From Archangiaceae bacterium (GTDB taxonomy: Bacteria; Myxococcota; Myxococcia; Myxococcales; Myxococcaceae), in assembly GCA_023248915.1 (NCBI GenBank), contig JAHFDQ010000021.1, forward strand, positions 1-25,204: a stretch of 25,204 nucleotides of DNA, written 5' to 3'. Positions within the stretch are counted from its first letter, which is position 1, and every line of letters begins with the position of its first letter. The notes under the pieces were generated by a model that saw only the letters and a list, made by a program, of their open reading frames with translations, was not told the origin of the DNA and searched no databases. Both the position numbers and the translations under genes were made by a program. Below, piece by piece: positions 17,401 through 23,689 of the stretch.

Positions 17401-18835
17401 GGCCGGCTGACGCCGCCTTGACGGTTACCGTTCCGGCACGGGTGCCGAGGAAGTGGAATGTCGCTTGGCTCGCTCCGGCGGCGATGTCCACGGCGGATAC
17501 CGGCGAGGCGCAAGCGGCGTCGGAATAGAAGGTGAGCCCGGTCGCCGGCAGGGCGGTCAACCCGACCGAGCTGGTCGCCGGCAGCCGGGCGACGTTCCCG
17601 TAGGCGTCGCGGGTCTCGAGCGCCACCTCGGGCGAACACTGCCCCGCGACGACGCTGGGCCCGGGGGCGAGGAAGGCGAGCTCTGCCGGTGCCGCGGCCG
17701 CGACCCGCTCGGTCTGAGAAGCTGCCTGGAGCGAAGGCGCCGACGCTTCGACGAGGACCTTCCCTGCCTGGGTGCCGATGAAGTGGAAGGAGTACCGGCT
17801 CGTGCCCCGGTCGAGCACCGGTGCGTCGAGCGGCGTGGCGCAGCTCGCGTCCCTGTAGAGAGTAAAGCCCGCGGCCGGCGACGGAGTGAGCGTCAGCGGC
17901 AGCGGCGCGTCCGCCGGGGCTTCCGCTCCGATGCCGTCGACCAACTGGAGAGTCACCGCCGCCGAGCACGCGGCCGCGGCGGCCGTCCTCTCCGGAGTGG
18001 CGAAGCGCAGCGCGACCGGAACCTGCGTCGCCACCGCGAACTCATTCGAGCTGCCGGTGCGGCCCGCGGCGTCGGTGACGGTGAGCACGTTCGCGGCGTG
18101 CGGCGAACGCAGCTCGACCCGACCCGCCCAGCGGCCGAAGGCGAAGTCACCCGCCGCCTTGGGTACCACCGAACCGGTCAGGTCGGTGAGGATGGTCGAA
18201 CCCGAGTACGGCTTGACCACCGCGCCCTGCGCGTCGACCGCGCTCACCTGGAGCTGGAAGGGCGTGAAGACGTGCTGCGGTCCCACCGGCTCGATGAGGT
18301 AACCCGCCACCAACCGGTCGAGCTCGGCCACCGAGAGCACGTGAAACGCGTCGGGCACGACGCTGGTGCGGTCCCAGGGGTCGGTGAGCGTGAGCTCGTA
18401 CAGGCCCGGCGCCATCCCCTCGGGGACGATGGCCGACAGCACGCCCTCTGGGTTCAGCCGCACCCGCCGCAGCGTGGTGCCGCCCAGGCGGGCGGTGTAG
18501 GTGGCGTCCACCCGGGACTCGCCGTGGTCGTCGTAGTTGGCGAACACCCGAGGAGCGAGGTTCTCTCCGGCGATGGTGACCTCGACCGGTTCTCCTTCCA
18601 GCGCGCTGTCCGGGCTCAGCCTCAGCAACGCCGGGGGGGCGCTGACGACGTCCTTGCAGCCGGTCGCGGCCAACAGCAGCAAGAAAGTTCCGCTCACCCC
18701 GAGCGGAGCGAAGCGCAGTCGACCAGCCGCCCTCGACTCCGCTCGGGACGAACGGAAGGGCTCCGCGCGGGTGGACCGGGAAGGTTCCGCTTCGCCGGAC
18801 CGAGAAAACTCCGCTCGGGCCGAACTGGGACTCAC
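14462..18835 (-). CDS. Large repeat lipoprotein with PKD-like domain and C-terminal beta-helix
   Basis: 1457 residues from GTG 18835, which overlaps the upstream stop (GTGA). Order of parts: an octapeptide-repeat leader (residues 2-33); a hydrophobic stretch with lipobox Ala-Thr-Gly-Cys60; a TIG/IPT-like domain (~70-170); an Ig-like region; six ~110-residue repeats (272-928); a Big_1-like module; a PKD-like domain (~1030-1135); and a CSLREAI-like parallel beta-helix (~1136-1440, with LSLAEAVRLANAS and SPAVDSAVDLG). It is predicted to be an outer-membrane-anchored adhesin or surface-fibre protein. The start is uncertain: GTG 18697 would skip the repeat leader but leaves a signal peptide with no basic residues, and a CTG at 18718 would give a better signal but is a rare start. 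Its N-terminal half is paralogous to the next upstream gene. Confidence 0.8.
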   Translation of the reverse strand: MSPSSARAEFSRSGEAEPSRSTRAEPFRSSRAESRAAGRLRFAPLGVSGTFLLLLAATGCKDVVSAPPALLRLSPDSALEGEPVEVTIAGENLAPRVFANYDDHGESRVDATYTARLGGTTLRRVRLNPEGVLSAIVPEGMAPGLYELTLTDPWDRTSVVPDAFHVLSVAELDRLVAGYLIEPVGPQHVFTPFQLQVSAVDAQGAVVKPYSGSTILTDLTGSVVPKAAGDFAFGRWAGRVELRSPHAANVLTVTDAAGRTGSSNEFAVATQVPVALRFATPERTAAAAACSAAVTLQLVDGIGAEAPADAPLPLTLTPSPAAGFTLYRDASCATPLDAPVLDRGTSRYSFHFIGTQAGKVLVEASAPSLQAASQTERVAAAAPAELAFLAPGPSVVAGQCSPEVALETRDAYGNVARLPATSSVGLTALPATGLTFYSDAACASPVSAVDIAAGASQATFHFLGTRAGTVTVKAASAGLSDASQSVAVTPAVADHLAFTSPAQILLVGSCSPVARVETRDAFGNPSGVQAATALSVTSAPAPGLSLFADSSCAAPLANPTVAAAASSATFYFRGSTEGQFTLTASAAGFSSVDQVETIGVPPAARFAFLSAPQTLVAGQCSALTTLESRDLNDAQRPVAAATSVSLQGTTGVTFYSDAACANVISNLSVAAGASQTSFYFRGTQAGVGTLTSSVVGWFDGTQNETFTPAPLDRLAFGTSPRSTFAGDCSAKVTAAIEDPYGNLTPAVAAATVNLSAAPAAGFKFFTDSSCAVQVSSVVIASGASSGDFYFKGTGAAQVTVGLAAPGLLGASQLETVTPQVASQLGFLTPSRSTTAGSCSGVLTVQTQDSFGNPAAVAASGALTLSALPAASLAFYSDGSCTTAASGLAFSAGTDTVSFYFRSSLAGTATVTAAAFTLSQAQQETVAPAAASAFSFDPLASPRPMNAPFAVRLRAQDLYGNLTPSFSGTAVLAALPSGAANCTRACSGPAATNSFTNGIWSGEVAITTPAGAGRRLVATSGSLGGLSNAFDVAAPPAASAPIARLSATPGAVVAGQAIAFTAASSYDYQTPAAGLEASWDLTGAAAGAPPWTPWSSTLSASQVFGAPGLYYPRVAVRDAAGDVGFAVTAVVVVAAPADLCTVTVASEVDDGAVACDGPFGADGQLSLAEAVRLANASAGKTITFAGAMTVTGPAAVSLGQAMSLVGGNGVVLQGHFDVSAPLLLAGVELTGQSAAHLVQAAGSLTLFDVRVRDAPGWVVRGNAAMEHVSMSGCTTDCLTDDGSLSFSVRYSELLDAPGAYGVSVTSCAVAATTLELQSNVFANLKGGVRATCPRVMEIVHDTFELGERGVDYGGGAGQSLRDNLFTHQTLGAAQCGAATFLARDYQSLFANASAGCLAGDPSTLVSDPLYSYPAARDYTLQPASPAVDSAVDLGKDVNGPGPGSFFGAGPDRGGKESR
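16052..18022 (-). repeat. Six tandem ~110-residue Cys-paired repeats
   Basis: Six consecutive units average 109-110 codons. Each begins with a strand like LAFLSP, then AGxCS, then a TLExRDxxGN segment, then FYSDAACA, then ASxxTFYFRGTxAGxxTLTA, and closes with SQxETVTPA. Each unit has one Cys in the AGxCS position and one in the SDxxC position, which suggests one disulfide per Ig-like unit. The units are diverged, not near-identical, so the array is old. The first unit is the most degenerate. Confidence 0.85.
18698..18747. repeat. Inverted repeat with 11-base arms
   Basis: CCCGAGCGGAG (18698-18708) is the exact reverse complement of CTCCGCTCGGG (18737-18747), with 28 bases between. It sits next to, and shares one arm with, the first unit of a 24-bp tandem array. 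Together they resemble REP-like palindromic elements that scatter through many GC-rich genomes; no named family is assigned. Confidence 0.6.
18737..18832. repeat. Four imperfect 24-bp tandem repeats at a gene boundary
   Basis: Units start at 18737, 18761, 18785 and 18809, each exactly 24 bases. The + strand units share the pattern CTCCGCTCGGG followed by a GACGAACGGAAGGG-like half; the third is the most diverged (TTCCGCTTCGCC). The array ends on the stop codon of the upstream lipoprotein gene. Because 24 is a multiple of three, it is translated on the - strand as octapeptides: SPSSARAE, FSRSGEAE, PSRSTRAE and PFRSSRAE. Confidence 0.8.
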
Positions 18836-20190
18836 GGCCTCACCGTGGCGGTCTGCACCGCGGGGGCGAGCATGCCGGGAACCACCGCCGCAACGCCGAC
18901 TTCGAGGTCGCCCACGGCCTGGCCCCAGAGGTAGAAGCTCGCGCTGGAAGCGCCGGCGGGGACACTCGCCGAGCCGGTCGGGACGCTGCACGCCGCGTCC
19001 GAGAAGAAGCCGACCGAGGCCGCCGGCTGAGCCGACAGGGTCAGCTCGGTGAGCTGGTCCACCGGGCTGGCGTTGCCCAGGCGGTCGAGCGTCCGCACCG
19101 TCACCGGCAACGAGCACTCGCCGGCGCGAATCGACCGCTCGGGCGTGCCGAAGGCGAGCTGGCTCGGGGCCAGCGGGGTCAGCGTCTGCACCTGAGTGGA
19201 GTTGGGAAAAATCTCCGGCACCACCCGGACTCCCACCACCCCCGAGGTGTCGCCCCGGAAGTAGAACTCCAGGTGGCCTCCGCCCGCCGGGACGGTCGCC
19301 TGCGAGACGGGCAGGGTGCAGGCCGAATCGGAGAAGAACGTGAAGCCGTCCGGAGGCGCCGCGTCGAGCCGCGCCGAGACCGCCGCCTCGAGGTCGGACG
19401 GAAACCCGAACGAGTCGCGGGCTTCCATCTCCACCTTGGCGGAACACGTGGCCACGGGAAGCAACTGGGGCGCGGAGAGGAAGGCGAGCTGCACCGCCAG
19501 GCCCGGGCTCACCGGAAAGTCGTTGGACGTGCCAGTTTTCCCGGTCGCGTCGGCAGCCAGGAGCGCGTCGCTCGGTGAGAACGCCGCCACCGACACCTGC
19601 TGCCGCGCCCGGCCCAGGTTGAAGGGGCCGATGGACCCAGGCGTCAGCGTCCCGGTGCGGTCGGACACGAAGGCGTTTCCGACGAAGCCGTCCACCGTCT
19701 GGCCGTCCGCGTCCACCGCCGTCAACTGCACGGTGAAGGGAACTCCGGGCCGCTGCGGGCCCACGCGCTCGAACTCAAACGTCGCCAGCCGGTTGGGCGA
19801 AGCCACCACCCGGTACACCTCGGGCAGAAAGCCTTCCCGGCCGAACGCGTCGCGCACCCGGAGGCCATAGAAGCCGCGCGCCGCCAGAGGGGGGACCACC
19901 GCGTGCAGCGCGCCGTCGGCGGTGAGCTGCACCTGCCCGAGCTCGACCTCGGCCAGCGCCGGCTCGGTGGGCACGAGCACCGCCGAAAAGCCGTCGTCGC
20001 GGTAGCTGCGGCTCGGCTGCCCGAAGTCGGTGTAGACGCGGGGCTCGAATTGCTCGCCGGTGACGTCGACCTCCACCGCCACGTCGTTCGCTCCCTGCGA
20101 GGGGACGATGGCCGAAAGGCGCGGGCCGCGGGCCGACACGCCTCCGCAACCGAAGACAGCCGCGGCCGTGAGGAAGAGGAGCGGCCTCAT
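18832..20190 (-). CDS. Repeat lipoprotein, shorter paralogue of the neighbouring large lipoprotein
   Basis: 452 residues starting MRPLLFLTAAAVFGCGG, a short lipoprotein signal with Cys15. A TIG/IPT-like domain follows (LSAIVPSQGANDVAVEVDVTG, then PLAARGFYGLRVRDAFG), an Ig-like region (VQLTAVDADGQTVDGFVG), and two of the ~110-residue Cys-paired repeats (residues 231-452). The order is the same as in the N-terminal part of the next gene, so the two arose by duplication. The ATG overlaps the upstream barrel-gene stop by one base (TGATG), and its own stop overlaps the next gene. It is probably lipid-anchored in the outer membrane and works with the barrel protein and the large lipoprotein. The ligand is unknown. 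Confidence 0.85.
   Translation of the reverse strand: MRPLLFLTAAAVFGCGGVSARGPRLSAIVPSQGANDVAVEVDVTGEQFEPRVYTDFGQPSRSYRDDGFSAVLVPTEPALAEVELGQVQLTADGALHAVVPPLAARGFYGLRVRDAFGREGFLPEVYRVVASPNRLATFEFERVGPQRPGVPFTVQLTAVDADGQTVDGFVGNAFVSDRTGTLTPGSIGPFNLGRARQQVSVAAFSPSDALLAADATGKTGTSNDFPVSPGLAVQLAFLSAPQLLPVATCSAKVEMEARDSFGFPSDLEAAVSARLDAAPPDGFTFFSDSACTLPVSQATVPAGGGHLEFYFRGDTSGVVGVRVVPEIFPNSTQVQTLTPLAPSQLAFGTPERSIRAGECSLPVTVRTLDRLGNASPVDQLTELTLSAQPAASVGFFSDAACSVPTGSASVPAGASSASFYLWGQAVGDLEVGVAAVVPGMLAPAVQTATVRP
18835..19500 (-). repeat. Two tandem ~111-residue Cys-paired repeats
   Basis: Two units of the same family as the six in the adjacent gene. Unit 1 has LAFLSAPQ, ATCSAKVEMEARDSFG, FFSDSACT and FYFRGDTSG. 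Unit 2 has LAFGTPER, GECSLPVTVRTLDRLGN, FFSDAACS and FYLWGQAVG. Together they fill residues 231-452 and run to the end of the protein. Confidence 0.85.
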
Positions 20191-22130
20191 CAGAACAACC
20201 CGAACCGGTACCCGGCCTCGACCGCCACTCCTCCCGCGTTGAGCCTGAAGTCGGGGTTGTCGACCGGGGCATAGGCGTAGGACAGCTCGCCGAAGAATTG
20301 GCCCGGCCCGGCGGTCACCGCCCCCGAGACGAAGCCGAGGCCGCCGCCCGCCAGGGCGTTCAGCTGCGTGCGGTTCGAGGAATTGCGCACCTGGGCCCAG
20401 GTGGCCAGCCCCCCTAGCCCGAAGTGGACGGACAGCCGGCGCGACGCGTACCCCTCGTAGCCGAGCCGCACGGCCACCGGCACGAAGGTGGCGCGCGACT
20501 CGCTCGGGAATTGCCCGCCGGCCCCCGCCACCGACTGGCTGGCGGTTCCCACCGTGGCGGACAGCCCCAGCCCGAGGAAGCTTCCCCCGACGCGGAACGG
20601 CACCCAGGCATCGACGCCGACCCTGGGCGTCACCAGGTCGCCCAGGCTGTGGGTGAGGCCGACGCGCGCGCCGACGAGGAACGACGGCCCCTCGCGCAGC
20701 GGAATGTTCACCGTGGTCTCGAAGCCTCCGGACGAGCTGACGATGCGCACCGAGGCGTCGCCGCCGGCCGCCATCGAGGCCGGGGCCTGGTACTCGGCCT
20801 GGTACCGGCCGTCGCCGACCTCGGTCAGCTTTCCCAAGACGCCGGTGTCGGCCACCAGAATCAGGTGCGCGCCGTTCAACGGCAGCCCGGCTTCGTCGCG
20901 CACGTCGAGCGAGAGCAGCGCCTTCGTCTTGCCGTCGGCCACCACCGGGCTGGGCGCCACGCGGGACGACACGCTTCGAGGCGTCGCCTGCGGCTGGAGC
21001 TGGTAGTTGGCCGCGCCCTGCAACAGCGCCCCGCCCGGGACGTGCACCACCGCGGAGAACTGGACCAGCCCCCCGCGCGGGTAGACCGGCGGCGCGATGA
21101 ACGGCGCCTGATACACGCCGTTGCCCTTGTACTCGGGGCTGGCCAGCGGCTGGCCGTTGGCGAACACCTCGACCTTCTGCTGCGCAAGCCCCAGGCCGGC
21201 GGCGTCGAACACCAGCGCCGACACCGGCGCGGTGGACTTGCCGTCGCTGGGAAGCTGGCGCACCGGGGGTGACACCACCACCGAGGCCGGCTGCGGAATT
21301 CCCAGGGTGAGCCGCGCCGAGGCGCTCGCCACCGGGTCGTCCGGCACCGACACCGCGAAGGTCACCTCGGCCGCCGTCGTCCCGACCGGAGGCAGGTACT
21401 TGTAGACGTACCGCCCGCGCTCGGCCCGCTGCAGCGTCGCCGACCCGAGCGACGGCACCACCTTGATTCGGTCGGCGGGCACGTTGGCGCCGCCCAGGTC
21501 GTAGTCGACCTCGAGGCGCGCCCAGTCTTCACCGTTGGCCACCAGCGCGTGCGGCACCATGCCGATGGACAGGCGGTTGTACGGCGGCACGTCCACCTTG
21601 GCTCGGCGCTGGGTGAGCTTCCCCGAGGCTTCGCGCACCTTGATGAGCGCTTCGGGAATTCCGGGAGGGACTTCGACCGGCACCACCACCGCGCGCGTTT
21701 CGTCGGTGACCACCGGGCCGAACGTCTGCATCCCAATCTCGACGTTCACCGTCGAACCGGTGGGCGCCGAGACGTTTATCTTCGTCATCCCGTGGAGGGG
21801 AATGCGCAGGAAGTGGATGGGCGCGTCGGCGCCCGTCTCGCGCCACACCGCTACCAGCGCCACCTGCGGGTAGCGGGTGATGGGCGGCACGTACACCGAC
21901 CGGTATTCCCCCGGCCCGGTCCGGGTGACGTCGCCGAAGCTGCCCACGTTCACCGACAGGCGGAGCGGGCGGGCCTCGGTCCCGGCCGACTCATCGACGT
22001 GAATCGACACCCCGACCGACTCGGTTCTTCCGAGCACCACCGGGCTGTGGTCCAAGGTGAGCGAGGCAGCCTGGACGGTTGCCGCCAGGCCGAGCGCCAC
22101 CATCGAAATTCCTCGAAGCGACCGGTTCAC
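20190..22130 (-). CDS. Outer-membrane beta-barrel protein with invasin-like Ig domains
   Basis: 646 residues from GTG 22130: MNRSLRGISMVALGLAATVQA is a good Sec signal with basic N-region and Ala-x-Ala-type cleavage. About 420 residues of Ig-like strands follow, including two Big_1/invasin-type modules (PVRQLPSDGKSTAPVSALVFDAAG and VVADGKTKALLSLDVRDEAG). The last ~190 residues alternate hydrophobic and polar positions (VGARVGLTHSLG, GLSATVG, VPVAVRLGYEG, FGELSYAYAP) and end in YRFGLF with terminal Phe, typical of a small barrel inserted by BamA. ATG 22103 has a better Shine-Dalgarno (GAGGA, six-base gap), but would leave a 12-residue signal without basic residues, so GTG is preferred. It is the first gene of the envelope operon and probably its outer-membrane anchor. 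Confidence 0.8.
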   Translation of the reverse strand: MNRSLRGISMVALGLAATVQAASLTLDHSPVVLGRTESVGVSIHVDESAGTEARPLRLSVNVGSFGDVTRTGPGEYRSVYVPPITRYPQVALVAVWRETGADAPIHFLRIPLHGMTKINVSAPTGSTVNVEIGMQTFGPVVTDETRAVVVPVEVPPGIPEALIKVREASGKLTQRRAKVDVPPYNRLSIGMVPHALVANGEDWARLEVDYDLGGANVPADRIKVVPSLGSATLQRAERGRYVYKYLPPVGTTAAEVTFAVSVPDDPVASASARLTLGIPQPASVVVSPPVRQLPSDGKSTAPVSALVFDAAGLGLAQQKVEVFANGQPLASPEYKGNGVYQAPFIAPPVYPRGGLVQFSAVVHVPGGALLQGAANYQLQPQATPRSVSSRVAPSPVVADGKTKALLSLDVRDEAGLPLNGAHLILVADTGVLGKLTEVGDGRYQAEYQAPASMAAGGDASVRIVSSSGGFETTVNIPLREGPSFLVGARVGLTHSLGDLVTPRVGVDAWVPFRVGGSFLGLGLSATVGTASQSVAGAGGQFPSESRATFVPVAVRLGYEGYASRRLSVHFGLGGLATWAQVRNSSNRTQLNALAGGGLGFVSGAVTAGPGQFFGELSYAYAPVDNPDFRLNAGGVAVEAGYRFGLF

Positions 22131-22139
22131 TGGCAGGCC

Positions 22140-22145
22140 ATTCTA
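22140..22145 (-). promoter_or_regulatory. Possible -10 element for the envelope operon
   Basis: On the - strand TAGAAT occupies 22145 to 22140, the best -10-like hexamer in the divergent gap. The matching -35 position (AATGCT) is poor. If real, transcription would begin near 22133, only a few bases before GTG 22130, giving an almost leaderless mRNA. Weak evidence. Confidence 0.25.
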
Positions 22146-22245
22146 GACGAGGGGTCGTGGAAAGCATTTTGCCTGCCGCCCGGCTGGGCATTTGCCGGCA
22201 CGCGGGTTGTCGCCTAGCTTTCTCGGCGTTGGAGGGAAGCTGGCG

Positions 22246-23673
22246 TTGCTCTTCCCGACCGCTGACTACGGCATCTTCTTTCTGTTCGCGTTCGCCGCGG
22301 CCTGGGGCCTGCGAAGGTCTCTGCGCGCGCGCCACGGCTTCCTCCTGGTCGCGAGCTACTTCTTCTACGCGTACTGGGACTGGCGCTTCCTGCCGCTGCT
22401 GGTCGGCCTGTCCCTGCTCGCCGCCCTCGTCGGGCGCTGGCTTCAGGTGGAGACACGGCCGCGCGCGAAGAATGCGCTGGTGGCGGTCGGCGTCGCGCTG
22501 TCCCTGTCCACCCTCGGCGTCTTCAAGTACCTGAGCTTCGCGTCGGTGGCAGTCTGGGGGCTGTTGCAGTGGCTGGGAGTTTCGCTGGGCCCGGCCCGGG
22601 TCCCCGAGGTCGCGCTCCCCGTCGGCATCTCGTTCTTCGCGTTCCACGCCATCTCTTTGATGGTGGACGCCTACCGCGGCCGCATTCCGGTGAAGGTGAA
22701 GGTGCTGGACGCGCTGCTGTACGTGGCCTTCTTTCCGCAGTTGGTGGCCGGGCCCATCTTGAGGGCGGCCTCCTTTCTGCCGCAGTTGACGGTGCCGCCC
22801 GACGCCGAGGGAATCGACGCCGCGCGCGCGTTCGAACTCGTCGTCGCCGGCCTGGTGAAGAAGGTGCTCATCGCCAACTACCTCGCCACCCGCCTGGTGG
22901 ACCCGGTCTTCGACTCGCCGCGGCTTCACTCCGGGCTCGAGGTGCTGCTCGCCGTCTACGGTTACGCCGCGCAGATTTACTGCGACTTCTCCGGCTACAC
23001 CGACATCGCCATCGGCTCGGCGCTGCTGTTGGGTTACCGCTTCCCCGAGAACTTCAACGCGCCCTACCTGGCCGACAGCCCGCAGGACTTCTGGCGCCGC
23101 TGGCACATCTCGCTCTCGAGCTGGCTGCGCGACTACCTGTTCATTCCGTTGGGAGGCTCGCGGGGCTCGCGCGCGCGTACCCTCGCCAACCTGGCCATCA
23201 CCATGGTGCTGGGAGGCCTCTGGCACGGCGCCGCCTGGACCTTCGTGCTCTGGGGCGCGCTGCACGGGGCCGGCCTGGCCGTTCACCGCCTCTGGACGGA
23301 GACGAGCCTCGCGTGGGTGAGGCGGCTGCGCGCTGGGCGGGCCTTCCGGCCCGTCGCCGTCTTCTGCACCTTCCACTTCGTCTGTCTGGGCTGGGTGCTG
23401 TTCCGGGCGCCGTCGGTCGACGCGGCCCGCGAGGTGTTCTCGGCCCTGACGGGGAACTGGACCGGGGGGACGCTCTTGTCTCCGGCGCTGGTCGTGGCGC
23501 TGGCCGCGGGCCTCTTCGGGCAGGCGGTGCCGCCGCGCGCGCTCGCCGCCGCGCGCGAACGCTTGGGGGGCCTGCCACTCGCGGCGCAAGGCCTGGCGCT
23601 CGCCGCCGCCATCCTGTTCATCGAGGCGCTCGGGCCGCAGGGCGTCGCTCCGTTCATCTACTTCCGGTTCTAG
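22246..23673 (+). CDS. AlgI-like membrane-bound O-acyltransferase (MBOAT)
   Basis: 475 residues from TTG 22246, chosen because GGAGGG at 22231-22236 lies nine bases upstream and the N-terminus MLFPTADYGIFFLFAF matches how MBOAT proteins begin. The frame extends to 22192, but those extra 18 residues look untranslated. About ten hydrophobic helices are visible. Family signatures: LPVGISFFAFHAISLMVD, PQLVAGPI, YCDFSGYTDIAIG, DFWRRWHISLSSWLRDY with His287, and GGLWHGAAWTFVLWG with His327, the invariant catalytic His. Such proteins move acyl (usually acetyl) groups across the inner membrane for transfer to exopolysaccharide, as in alginate acetylation. The downstream SGNH-type gene is the expected periplasmic partner. 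The polysaccharide is unknown. Confidence 0.9.
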   Translation: MLFPTADYGIFFLFAFAAAWGLRRSLRARHGFLLVASYFFYAYWDWRFLPLLVGLSLLAALVGRWLQVETRPRAKNALVAVGVALSLSTLGVFKYLSFASVAVWGLLQWLGVSLGPARVPEVALPVGISFFAFHAISLMVDAYRGRIPVKVKVLDALLYVAFFPQLVAGPILRAASFLPQLTVPPDAEGIDAARAFELVVAGLVKKVLIANYLATRLVDPVFDSPRLHSGLEVLLAVYGYAAQIYCDFSGYTDIAIGSALLLGYRFPENFNAPYLADSPQDFWRRWHISLSSWLRDYLFIPLGGSRGSRARTLANLAITMVLGGLWHGAAWTFVLWGALHGAGLAVHRLWTETSLAWVRRLRAGRAFRPVAVFCTFHFVCLGWVLFRAPSVDAAREVFSALTGNWTGGTLLSPALVVALAAGLFGQAVPPRALAAARERLGGLPLAAQGLALAAAILFIEALGPQGVAPFIYFRF

Positions 23674-23689
23674 AGAGGCCGTCACCCGC

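Noticed and set aside
18836..19447. Upstream extension of the large lipoprotein frame to 1661 codons
   Set aside because: It covers the repeat units of the neighbouring lipoprotein gene in a shadow frame and would bury the signal peptide more than 200 residues inside.
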